Source: Opisthocomus hoazin
Lineage: Eukaryota; Chordata; Aves; Opisthocomiformes; Opisthocomidae
Length of the DNA stretch: 64,000 bases
Direction of reading: 5' to 3'
NCBI RefSeq assembly: GCF_030867145.1
Contig: NC_134418.1
Span: 55,403,682 to 55,467,681, forward strand
Below are positions 28,631-39,410 of the stretch, piece after piece. The position numbers and the translations under genes were made by a program. The notes beneath the pieces were generated by a model that was not told the DNA's origin, searched no databases, and worked only from the letters and a program-made list of their open reading frames with translations. The first letter of the stretch is position 1. Each line of letters opens with the position of its first letter.

Positions 28631-28782
28631 TATATTCGGTGCTGTTCGAACTGGTGCTTATATGCTGTACATTTTGATGACCAAAGGCCTGAAGCAGTCA
28701 GTGTGTGACCAGGGTTTTTACAATGGACCTGTCAGCAAATTCTGGGCATATGCGTTTGTGCTAAGCAAAGCACCTGAACTAG
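28631..28782 (+). CDS. ELOVL6: ELOVL6 coding exon (central region, KxxExxD box)
   Basis: This exon encodes 50 full codons, from [16 protein letters not shown] through [16 protein letters not shown] to APEL. One leading base completes the Ser codon from the previous exon, and a trailing G joins GT of the next exon to make Gly. The acceptor follows TTTTAAAG and the donor is GTAAGT. It carries the conserved elongase motif KAPELGDT (the KxxExxDT box), split across the junction just before the final exon. The sequence is almost identical to the mammalian enzyme, with conservative changes only. Confidence 0.97.
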
Positions 28783-30652
28783 GTAAGTACTCTTCCTCCC
28801 TTTCTCTCACTATGCATATTTAGAGCAGAAATGTCTGTGCTGGAAGCACAAGAAGGGTCTCAGTGCTGTCAAAATCTTGTTTTAGTCTTAGAAAAACTGA
28901 GTAAACAAAACCAACCCCAAACTCTGCATGTTTTGGTCTCTGGAGATTAAGTCCAGCTTGGCTGAAGTTAGAGCAGTGTGCAGTTGAATAAGACCATTCC
29001 AGGCCCAGGAATAAACTGCAGTGATTGTATACAGCAGGGCAGTCAAGAGATAAGAGCAATCTGGTCCATACTCTTCCTTAGCTACTCATAGGCAAACACA
29101 AGTAGCGTAATGTGCAGTCGCTCACCCCGTGGGTACAGAAGTGAAGGGTGGGCTACAGCAGCTCTGGCAGCAAGCAGCTTTGAGCCAGGTTCTGCCTCCA
29201 TTCTGCAGCATTCGTCCTTAAATGCATATATATGTGTACAATCATGAGCAGTAACGTGTTTCCTTCCTAAACATTGAAAGCTGTGGCTCTTTGCTTTTTC
29301 CAAGTAGGAATCAATTCCCCGTAATATCACTAGATTTTCTAGTCCTGATTCTTATAAAATCCTGTCTCTCCAGCAACTTTTTGGGCAAGGATACTTATGA
29401 CATATATGCCAAAGCCAGCTTAATAGCCACTGCATGTGTTCTCATCCCTTATTAGTGGGTTTATTAGTGTAAGAAAGGATTGTTCTAACTGGAAGGAGGA
29501 GGTAGCGATTTAGCAGGCTCCAGCTTTCATTTTGGAAGATGCCCTTACTAAACTTCAAAGGGTTGCAGTACTCACTGTGTTCAGGTGTGCAGCAAAAATA
29601 AGTCTTTACCTTTCAGCAGAGGATTTGATTCAGCAAATTACAGGACAGCAATTCATCAGCATAAAAACCGGGAAGAGACAGACACCAGTTGCCTTGCTGT
29701 GTCAGAAGCCTTTGGTTTCCTGCTGCTTAAATTACTGCAAAACCATGGAAATTTAGTTGTTAAAACTGGAAAACATCAGCTAGAACTGCACAGCAACAGC
29801 AAATTGAACGTATGATTACTTATTAAAATGTGAGTCAACATCTTGCAGCTAATGAAGTAAACAGTAGCATTGTGGCTCATTAAAGACCTTGTGCAGACTA
29901 TGCAGTTTTGGTTCCACCCATCACAAATATTCATAATTTGGATTTCCTGGGATACATATACGTAGCAATAAGTCCCCAGATTCAAATCTCAGGGATCTTT
30001 TTGGAAACACTGTGTCTATAACAATAGAAAACAAGTAGCATCCATATATACACATATCTAATTGAGATGCTCAGTGCAATCAGGAGAAGCAGAAGGCAGA
30101 AAAAGGCAGGGAAGAGTGAGAAGATCTACTTTTCTACAACAGCAACAACTCAAAAGGTTCTACTGAGTTTAACTAGGTTCAGTTTGTAGGTAGGCATTTG
30201 AATCGGAGGACACTGTGCTTCTTCCTGCTCAGGTTTTCTGCTCTCTGTCAAGCTGCGTTTCTCTTCTACTCATGGTATGTAATGGAAAATCTAACAGTCA
30301 CAGATGATACACATATATCCACCTACCTCACCTCAGACTTTCATGGATTGTGTTTGTAGCAAAGGGCTGCCAAGTAGACTGATGGAATTTTCAAGACGGG
30401 TTATCCACACAGGAAAAAGTGGATATACTGGTTTTCCAAAGATTGCGTACAGATTAGGAGCCAAGCTGGCTCTCAGATCAGACAGGCTTTCAGATCTAGC
30501 GCTGAGGTGGTTTTTCATGCTCCAAAATAGTGTATACTCCAGCAATAGCAAAGGGAAGAGAGCACTGCAGTAGTTACGGAATTGTTCAATATATTTCTAA
30601 TTTCCTCCCCTCCTTTTGTTTTTTTTTTCTTTTTGTGTTTTTTTTGTTACAG
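28783..30652 (+). other. ELOVL6: ELOVL6 last intron
   Basis: This 1.87-kb intron has a GTAAGT donor and a strong T-rich tract (about 30617-30647) before the TTACAG acceptor. It is in phase with both flanking exons. Nothing else was recognised in it. Confidence 0.95.
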
Positions 30653-31077
30653 GTGATACAATATTCATTATTCTTAGGAAACAGAAGCTCATCTTCTTAC
30701 ACTGGTACCATCACATTACTGTGTTACTTTATTCTTGGTATTCCTACAAGGACATGGTGGCTGGCGGTGGCTGGTTCATGACCATGAACTATGGAGTACA
30801 CGCCGTTATGTACTCTTACTATGCCTTGCGGGCTGCTGGCTTCAGAGTCTCACGCAAGTTTGCCATGTTCATCACCTTGTCGCAGATCACTCAGATGTTG
30901 ATCGGTTGCGTGATCAATTACCTGGTCTTCTCCTGGATGCAGCAGGGCCAGTGCCATTCCCACGTGCAGAACATCATCTGGTCCTCTCTCATGTACCTCA
31001 GCTACTTTGTGCTCTTTTGCCATTTTTTCTTTGAGGCCTATATTGGCAAAACCAGAAAAGAAAGGAAGGTTGACTAG
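30653..31077 (+). CDS. ELOVL6: ELOVL6 terminal coding exon (catalytic histidine box, stop TAG)
   Basis: This exon encodes the last 140 residues and the TAG stop at 31075-31077. It holds the elongase signatures: the histidine box HWYHH, essential for condensation, then [13 protein letters not shown] and the TLSQITQM motif, followed by membrane helices. The C-terminus is lysine-rich (KTRKERKVD), like the ER-retention-type tail of the family. Differences from mammalian sequence cluster near the end ([18 protein letters not shown]), as expected for a bird orthologue. No frameshift or premature stop is present. Upstream T-rich sequence in the same open frame is intron, not protein. Confidence 0.98.
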
Positions 31078-31312
31078 TGGTAGAAACGAGAAGCCATAGC
31101 TCAGGGTCAACAAGAAAAATAAAACTATAAGAAAAGAAAATGGCACAAGGGAACACACGTATGGTGCAGCTAAAACTTGGCAGCTTAGGGAAAGTTAGCT
31201 TGGTTTAACCCAGTAAGTTTATGATCCTATCATGGTGAGGACTCACTGAATTCTACTCTATCTCAAAGGACTGCTGATGAAAGACAACTTCCTTCTCGTA
31301 CCTGTCTACTCT

Positions 31313-31395
31313 AGAAAAGAAAGGAGAAAAGAAAGAAGAGAAAAAGAAAAGAAAAAATGAAAGAAAAAAGAGAAGAAAAGAAAAGAGAAAAGGAA
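31313..31395 (+). repeat. Polypurine (A/G) tract
   Basis: 83 bases of almost pure A and G (GAAAA and GAAAG units) are interrupted by one T at 31358. The tract lies about 235 bases after the ELOVL6 stop, in the 3' UTR. It may be a degenerate microsatellite. Confidence 0.85.
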
Positions 31396-33033
31396 CAATC
31401 TTGAGGCGAATAAAAAACGTACGTCAAATAAGCAGTGTGTTTCCCCAGGATGGAGCAAAGACTTTTGTGTAAAAAAAAAAAAAAAAGTTTCTAAATCCTT
31501 TCTAATAATTTTTCGGCGTTAAACTTGAACAAAACAAAGCAGAGAAGTGACAAAAAAAAAATCTGTCTATGATAATAATAAGATTGCAAAATCAAAAGTT
31601 TGATACCTTTCACCAAAATGAAACCCAAAAGGATGTTTCCTGCAGGGAAAGTGGCTGAACTCCACACTGTGGTCATGAATGGAAAAGAAGAGATTGATTT
31701 CTCCGCTATGTATTCTGCCAGGGGAGCAGATCTGGGACGCAGAGCCGCCTCCCTCAGAAGGTGGAATGGAGCAGTACTTTTACAAGAGTTTAATGTGAAA
31801 AGATGCACTGTTGCAATACGTATCTCAGAGAGTGCATTTTCCAAGTGCATTTTTCAGTTAAAGGCAAGGAATTTCTGCAGCAGGATAAGTCATAGAGGGT
31901 TAAATCAATCAATGTTTGCTAAATTACCAGGGGCCAATAGCAGAGGGATGTTCAGGAAGGAGAGGGAGACAACTCCCCTCACGTTTTTTTTTAGGATTTA
32001 TCCATTAATCTCAATTAAACCCGTAGTGACACTGAATTAAACCGGGGAAATCGGAAGAAATCCTAGTTAGCAAGAAGAGAGTGATATATCTGCCCACTGT
32101 TTTCAGGACAGAGCCCTGTGGTACAATATGGATTCTATATTTTTGTGGACACCAGGGTACCTGCCTGGGTGGGACGAGGTGGCAGGTCTGCGCGACATTG
32201 GGTAACACTGTGCTCCTGCATCTGCCTCCTGGGCAGTGCAAAGATGTTCAAAGTGCCCTCCTCTGGTCATGTGGAGATACTACTACAAAACATACTTGGA
32301 ATAGGTTTTTCTTGAGATTTGTATAGAAAAATCAGTCTAAACGGAGTCATTTTGCTGCAACAGCTTAACTCTAAAGTTCAGAGAGAATTATCCTTCATTA
32401 AATATATATATATAGCTCTCTGCAGAATCTGTACTGTGACGTCAGACTGACCGCTTAAGACACTTTCTTCCCTGAAGTCAGCTACAGATACAAGGAGAAA
32501 CATAATTCACTCTGAACCTTAGAGAGTTAGCTGAGAACAGCCATATTCTTTCAAAGAGAAGTAGATTGCATTATCTGTGATATTTCAGTCCTTACAAAGC
32601 CAAATAAAATGTGTAAAAGTTCCTAGTATTTCAAAGACGCAAGTATGTAAACTTGATGTTAAATGTGTTAATGTAGTATTCTAAATTGTATCAGTTAGGT
32701 AGTTTAACTAAATTAGAAGAACTAGATCAAGAAAATAGGGGCTGCTGTTCTGCATAGGATATACACACACCTATAACTACACCCATATACACATTCTGTA
32801 AATTGTCAACAAGAAAAAAAGCCCAGTGGCAGAGAATCACACCTCCTGGCTAATGCAAAAGATTGTCATTATCTTTCTTGCTTTAATTTGAGATTGTATG
32901 GTACAAAGGTGTTTTTTTTTTAATTATGATTTTTAGCTTTAATTGTGCTGTCGTTCATGAACAGAGCTGCTTTAGTATCCTGTTAATAGATGACAAGGGC
33001 TTTCGGTGTCTCATTATATACAAAAGAAAAACA

Positions 33034-33039
33034 AATAAA
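33034..33039 (+). terminator. ELOVL6: Candidate proximal poly(A) signal of ELOVL6
   Basis: A consensus AATAAA lies about 1.96 kb after the ELOVL6 stop, in AT-rich sequence. Use would give a 2-kb 3' UTR that excludes the GC-rich island further down. There is no transcript evidence. Confidence 0.4.
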
Positions 33040-33849
33040 GTTACATTCCATGTTATGTGAATGGTCTTACAAATCAAAAAGCCTTCGAAGGCTGAAATCA
33101 TAATTATAACAAGCAGAAAATGAGTTTACATTTGTGTTATTTAAGTTACTGATGTGCTGACGTTATTTTATGGTACACAACAAATAGCAAAATGTGATAC
33201 TCAGTAATGAAGCTGTGATATTCATTAATAGGACTACTGTATACATGGAAATAATAGACAAAACCAATTAAATGTGTAAACCACTTTGTTAAACAGCTTG
33301 GGAGTAGATAATTATAATGCTGAATAAGCCTTTTTCCTCATGCTTGATTTTGCCCTGGCTAAGCAGCAGGTTCAGAAGACCGATTAAAAGTGGAAAAGGC
33401 AAAATTAAAGTAGACTGCAATTAGATGAGAAACGTTGGTAGAAGCCCACCATCGTGCCATTTAGACCCTCAGTCAGTCCTGTGTGTCTTAGGTCTCTCAA
33501 ATAAAGCGAGAGAGGGTGGAAGTGGTCCGACACCTAGAGCTGAAGCTGGAGCAGAAATCTGGGACCCTGTGAAGGCAGTAGAGGCTTTACTCTGCTTTAG
33601 GCAGAGCCGGTGTGTCCGGCTGCCTTTTATCTGAGCAGTCAGGAAGGAACCGCACACACCTCCCGCTAATTTGAGGCTTACGGCTAATGACTTAAAAGCC
33701 CCGTAAACTTCATCAACAAGAAGCGATGCCACAGCAAGGCAAGGAGTTGCAGCCTGTGTTGGAAACAGGGTGGGTTGCAACCAGCCTACCGTGTTTCATA
33801 CACAGCTTTCCTTAATTGCCAAAGGGGGAAAACCCCTCACCTGTGCATG

Positions 33850-34150
33850 CTGGAAGGCCACGCTGGCAGTGCCGGCACTGACTTCAGCGGAGCAAGAATC
33901 TCCCCCGCTCCGACCCCATCGTCCCGTAGCCCTGGCGGGTACCTCTGCACGGTCCTCGAGGTGCCCCGCGCCATGGCAGCCGGGGCTGTCCCCCTCGCTG
34001 CGCAGCCCGGGAAGGGGCTCAGCGCACAGCGCACGGACCGGCCCGCGCGAGCCCCTGCCAGCACGGCGTAGGTCAGCCCTGGCATGCCAGGGAGCTCGGT
34101 GACCAAGCCGTGGGCGTCCGGGCCGGTGGCGAGCCTGCAGGCAAGCACAG
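33850..34150. other. GC-rich CpG patch within the inferred ELOVL6 3' UTR
   Basis: About 300 bases with high GC and many CpGs (for example near 33955-34045) stand out from the AT-rich surroundings. Overlapping open frames on the - strand of about 103 and 124 codons and on the + strand of about 98 and 110 codons cover it, but none has a recognisable domain. It could be a small CpG island with its own antisense transcript, an old insertion, or an exon of an unknown gene. Confidence 0.35.
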
Positions 34151-34878
34151 GTGTAGGGAAGAGGCAGCAAGATCAGGCACCTGAGGGGCAGTGGTAAATC
34201 AGGGTACGTTTGTCGTCATGCTGGAAATTGGCTGCCGCGCTGCCGTTTGCTTCAGGAGAGGACGCATCGCACATGCATTTACACAGGTCCTGTGGCCCTA
34301 CTTGTACCATTGGGGTTTTCCCCTCAGGTTTTCCACTGGAGTCAAATGTGGCAACTAGCATTAAAGAAATTGAGGATAAGACCGAAACCAACTTATGCTG
34401 CTTTTCTTACTTTTTTTTCCTTCCTAAAACATCCACCCATGATATTTGGACATCACGTTTAATCCACTCACATGTACTTAAACACCGAGCCAGTCAACCC
34501 TAATGTTACGACACCTCAGCAGTACTCCAGCTGTTCCAACCTACAAGCCACAAGATGTAAACACAGCTGATTGGGTCCTGTTTATTTCCCCTGGTTTGAG
34601 CCTTGGGGTCACACTTTCAAATTTTTCTGTCCAGAACCCTTTTTTTCCTAATTATTTTAGATAAAGCTGTAATTCTGTTGCACTCATGCACACCACGGGG
34701 AACTCAAACTTTGTATAAATTACCAAGCATTATGGGACCTGTGACAACCACCACAGATGCTGGAAATGCTGTTATGGGATTCACTATTAAAGTCAGGAAA
34801 TTTACACTGGTGATAAGGTCAGTCTGCCAGGGTCAAAGTCTGTGTTTTATGTTTTGACACATTAATCCAATGTACTGA

Positions 34879-34884
34879 AATAAA
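34879..34884 (+). terminator. ELOVL6: Candidate poly(A) signal of ELOVL6
   Basis: Consensus AATAAA lies about 3.8 kb after the stop codon in the inferred 3' UTR. Its use is unknown. Confidence 0.25.
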
Positions 34885-36473
34885 GCCACAAAGGTTGGTA
34901 TGGATTTATGCTTAGGCAGCTGCGAGCAGAAGTTGGCTCTGCCTGAACACTACTTCTGTGTAGTGAACACTTTAAGGAAAATATTTTCATCTTGTTAGTG
35001 GGAGAACAAAAACTTGGGTAATTTTGCAGCCTCTTTAAATTGTGCCTGTGATGAGAAGGAAGCCCCTCATGCTTACAGGCCCTCAGTAACTCAGAGTCAC
35101 AAGTAATTTATGTCTGGGCTCACTGATAACACCCAACTAAGAGCAGCTGGGTCCAATAGAGACCTCACCAGAATCTCACAGTAAACTAATACAAGCAGTT
35201 ACTTACAAGATAAGCGCCCAAACGTGCAGAAGGAATCACTCAAAAGGGCCAAACTGGATAGTAGGCATAAAGTATTGAGCACAAGTTGCAGGAGAGACAA
35301 GGAGGGAGAAAACCTATTCCATACCCCAGGAGAAAGTATTTCCAGGCTGAATGCTCACTCCTTTCCAGGATGAGGGAAGGATGACGCAAGGCAAAGTGGG
35401 AGGAGGGCAGGCTGCATGGTGCCGGGCACCCAGGGTGGGGTGGCTGGTGGAGTAAAGGGTTCCTCCTGTGAATGCAGTGGCTCCCTGAGCGCAAGCATGG
35501 GTCTCTGGATTTCTTTGGAGGAACACCCGTGGCCTAACAGCTTGTGAACTTCAAGGCCTGGGTGTATTTAATTTTGCTTTCCTGAAAATAAAAACCTGGG
35601 ACAACCTTTTAGTTCAGAGCGATGGTACCTCAGGGATCAATATCCAGGTGGTTTTCAGGCAATAAAGAGCGTATGACACCAATTATTGTGGCTGTGAAAC
35701 TGCAGCCTTTGTAAGCAGTGCCAGATAGAACGTATGAGTGCAGTAATATCTCTAGTAGTTGTAGTCTATCCTGTACTTCAGAACCAGTAACAGAAGTGTA
35801 ACGTTTATAACAAATCATAAACACAGACATACTCCAAGTAATAAAAATGGCTCTGATCAAGGAAGAAATCAAAGCAAATTGCAGACCACGCCTCATAAGT
35901 TCAGGACTTGGTTCAATGCCTGCTGAAAGTGAGATTGTTGGTGAGATATCCAGCGACTTCAGTGAGCTTTGCTTCAGCCCACTGCAGCCCAGTTGCAGAG
36001 GGCGATGAAACACCTAAATCCCCGCATTGTTTACTTAGCGGTGACATGAACAACTCGGGGCATCGCTCAGGCACTGACATGGGTCTTCAGTCACATTTTC
36101 CAACCTAGCGTCAATGAACCCTCTAAAAGGGAAGAGCTACAACCCAGAATTGTTGGTGGCTTTCTACTGGTTTATTTCAATACATTTTCCATTCCATTTA
36201 TTTTATTATAAGCAAGCTGAAGGACAAGTCCCTGATCCTGCTGTCGTAAATGCCCTGTTGCAGTCAGTGCAGCTGCACAAGGGCACAGAAACCTTTTGCT
36301 TGCAGGGGTAAAGGCAGGATCATTGCCTTGTTACAGACTGAATTTCTAGCCAAGCAAACACCGCAGGGTAGGATTTGATTTCTTAAAATGAACCAACACA
36401 AATAAGATCGGATCTGCACAGGAACTCGACAGCTAAGGGGAGCTAGGGCCCTCCCCAGTATATCATAAAGCTC

Positions 36474-36479
36474 AATAAA
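36474..36479 (+). terminator. ELOVL6: Candidate poly(A) signal of ELOVL6
   Basis: Consensus AATAAA lies 380 bases before the distal signal. Its use is unknown. Confidence 0.25.
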
Positions 36480-36852
36480 ATGCTGCACAAAGTGGGGTTA
36501 GAGTGTATTTCCCAATGGGCATAAAATCATACTCCCCTGAAACAGTGACCTTCCTGAGAAGTCTCACTTCTGTCCAGTCCTGGACAGCTTCAAACAGGCC
36601 TGTCTGCTGAAAAAACACAGCTCTGATTGACTTATCTGCTTTCTCAAAAAGAGCCACTACATGCGTTAGGCGTTTTGGAGCCTTAAAGCTCAAGCTAGGT
36701 TTATATTCAGAAAAAAACAACCTTAAATATGTGCACAATAATTAAGAGAGAATAGTATGAGAAATATCTTTATTTTACCATTTTCAAATGGCTATTTCAC
36801 TACATAAAAGGAAGTTTTTATTTTTATTTTTTGGGGGTATATTGATATTCCA

Positions 36853-36858
36853 AATAAA
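36853..36858 (+). terminator. ELOVL6: Distal poly(A) signal of ELOVL6
   Basis: The AATAAA is followed within about 45 bases by a T/GT-rich downstream element (near 36886-36905), the usual arrangement at a vertebrate cleavage site. It is the best candidate for the end of the long ELOVL6 transcript. Confidence 0.5.
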
Positions 36859-36879
36859 ATTTTAACTTTTGGTTCAAAA

Positions 36880-38320
36880 GAATATCTGTCTCTGTGTTTT
36901 ATTAATCTATAATGCCCATTTTCTTCTCTATACTGCCACCAAGTCCAGCTACTGAAAAAGAAGCGGTTCTCCAGCTATGAGACTAAAGCGTGACCACTCT
37001 GTCTTTCACTTCCCAGCAAATATCTATCAATCAAGTTCATATTTTTATGTACCACATAGAAGCACTGTATGTTTTTCTTTGTTTGTGTGTATGTGTGCAC
37101 ATGCATCTGTATGATACGAGCACATATCATACAGATAATCAGTGCTTGAATGTCCTTTTTCTACACGCTTACACTTTGGAAATCCTCATCTCTGCATCTC
37201 TGGTAAGAAACAAAATCCCTGTCCGTCATGATGCCTTCTGAGCAGGGGGACCGTGCGAACCCAGCAGCACTCGGCAGCGAGCCCACTGTCCACAGCTCCC
37301 CATGGCACTGTCTGCTCTGTAACATTCCTGTGCCGGTCTTTTCCTTCTGAACAAACATGCAGAGGGACACCCGTGCTAAGTGATGGGCATAGCCATCCGC
37401 ACTGTGCACAGCAAGAGCATTTCCTGGCTTGCTTTGCGCTTAGTAGTTTGTATTTAAACCAAAGCAATCTATAAAGGAGAACAAAAGCTTTGCTGTCCCA
37501 TATACACAAATCGATAAGGTGACTTGCGTCTGTCACAGGACTAACCAAAGACGGAGGCAGGACCCAACGTGTAAATGTTTGGGCTGCAGCATATCCCTGC
37601 TGAAACCCCACCAATCTCACAACAGATTTCTGAGCAGACAGCATGAGCTGGAGGTGGGGGAGGAGGGTAAAGCAGAGTGGGAAGCCCACTGTGGGCACGC
37701 ATGGGGCTGTGAAAGACTCTGCTGACCTTCCCGAGAACTGGTTTGGGACCCAGCCCAAGGAGCAGCCTGGAAGTGTAGCAGCAGGAAGAGGGAATTGGAT
37801 ATACAGGCTGGGAAGCGCTGCCTGCTATCTTCAGTGTTACCACAGAGAGTGGAAGAGCAAATGTAGCAAAGCTGAGGGGGATTTCCAAGGTGCAGCTCTG
37901 CTATTGGGAAGAATTCTAACAATAACTGGGGAGAAAAAAAACAGGACATTAGCAGTAAAGGATTGTTTCAGGCTTATGGCAGAGACATCTCCTTGGCTCC
38001 ACTACCTGGCTCTCTATGCTTCTGACAGCTACGGGTGACTCAGGCTGGATTGCAGCTGTATTTGAGGTAGGAGTGGATACAAAGCATGCAAATCTTCCTT
38101 TTATTAAGATTCTGTGGAAAGCAAAGGGGTACAGCTTTTGTGGATGTACTACACACCCCGCCAGTACCTTTGGCAAGGCTGTGGGTAGGGAGGGTCATCC
38201 ATTACACCACAAGAAGAAATGAGCTCTCCTTTCTAGTTTCCTCTGTCAAGCTGCCACGACTTGCAATGACCTTGTGCAGAAAGTCCCCAGCAGAAGAGTT
38301 CATCCTGGCGTCCCACCAAA
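36880..38320. other. Intergenic DNA between ELOVL6 and the LTR-like element
   Basis: No gene was recognised. Open frames on both strands up to 190 codons (37186-37758, - strand) have no family signature. A 12-bp perfect inverted repeat is present at 37105-37136. The last 90 bases may be residual internal sequence of the retroviral-type element that follows. Confidence 0.6.
37105..37136. repeat. Perfect 12-bp inverted repeat
   Basis: The arms ATCTGTATGATA (37105-37116) and TATCATACAGAT (37125-37136) are perfect reverse complements around an 8-base loop. It lies about 250 bases beyond the distal ELOVL6 poly(A) signal, next to a short GT-rich microsatellite. It could be a hairpin or a dyad protein-binding site. 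Confidence 0.75.
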
Positions 38321-39410
38321 TGTGGGCTGCCGCTTACCAGGGTGGGTTGATCCTGCCTGGATGCCAGGTGCCCACCAAAGCTGCTCTGTCACTGCCCCTC
38401 CTCAGGCAGGGGAGAGAAAATATAACAAAAGACTCGTGGGTCGAGATAAGGACAGGGAGAGATCATTCAGCAATTACTGTCACAGGCAAAACAGACTCAG
38501 GGAAAAATTAATGTAATTACCAATCAAATCAGAGTAGGATAATGAGAAATAAAGCCAAATCTTAAAACACCTTCCCCCCACCCCCTCCCTTCTTCCCTCA
38601 ACTTCACTCCCGATTTTCTCACCCTCCTGCCCCTGAGCAGCACAGGGGGACGGGGAACAGGGGTTGCAGTCAGTTCATCACACGCTGTCTCTGCCGCTCC
38701 TTCCTCCTCAGGGGAGGACTCCTCACACTCTTCCCCTGCTCCAGCGTGGGGTCCCTCTCATGGGAGACAGTCCTCCATGAACTTCTCCAACATGAGTCCT
38801 TCCCACGGGCTGCAGTTGTTCCCAAACTGCTCCAGCGTGGGTCCCTTCCCTGGGGTGCAGTCCTTCAGGAACAGGCTGCTCCAGAGTGGATCCCCCGTGG
38901 GGTCACAAGCCCTGCCAGCAAACCTGCTTCAGCATGGGGTCTCCATAGGGTCACAGCCTCCTTTGGACATCCACCTGCTCTGGCATGGGGTCCTTCCTGG
39001 GCTGCAGGTGCATCTCTGCTTCACCGTGGACCTCCACGGGCTGCAGGGGGATGGCCTGCCTCACCATGGTCTGCTCCATGGGCTGCAAGGGAATCCAGCG
39101 CCTGGAGCACCTCCTCCCCCTCCTCCTTCACTGACCTTGGTGTCTGCAGAGTTATTTCTCTCACATATTCTCGCTTCTCGCTCTGGCTGCAATTGCTGTT
39201 GCACAGCAGCTTTCTCCCCTTCTTCAACAGGTTGTCCCAGAGGTGCTACCACCATCACTGATGGGCTTGGCCTTGGCCAGTGGCGGGTCCATCATGGAGC
39301 CAACTGGCGCTGGCTCTATTTGACTAGGGGAAGCTTCTTGCAGCTTCTCACAGAAGCCACCCCTGTAGCCCCCCCTGCCACGCAAATCTTGCCGTGCAAA
39401 CCCAATACGC
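38321..39410 (-). mobile_element. LTR-like endogenous retroviral repeat (probably solo or partial)
   Basis: This block resembles a repeat I recall as frequent in bird genomes. It has a GC-rich central part made of degenerate, roughly 40-60 base units built on GCTCCAGCGTGGG and CACGGGCTGCAG, flanked by AT-rich and CT-rich ends. Read on the - strand, a sequence resembling a tRNA primer-binding start (TGG followed by a GC-rich stretch) lies just outside its end at 38320, which suggests an LTR in - orientation with some internal sequence left. Boundaries are approximate and no target-site duplication was identified. Long open frames inside it (up to 267 codons) come from the repeat composition. 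Family assignment is from memory, without a repeat-library search. Confidence 0.5.

Larger units (their letters stand above)
31078..36875 (+). other. ELOVL6: ELOVL6 3' UTR (long form)
   Basis: The sequence after the ELOVL6 stop is AT-rich with no credible coding gene, and it ends at a consensus AATAAA (36853) followed by a T/GT-rich stretch. A 3' UTR of several kilobases is typical for this gene in mammals. Earlier poly(A) signals at 33034, 34879 and 36474 suggest shorter isoforms. It contains an 83-base polypurine tract (31313-31395), an (AT)6 run at about 32402 and a GC-rich island at about 33850-34150. The exact end is inferred without transcript data. Confidence 0.6.

Noticed and set aside
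37186..37758. 190-codon open frame on the - strand
   Set aside because: No domain, no start context, and overlapping frames on the other strand. Likely chance.
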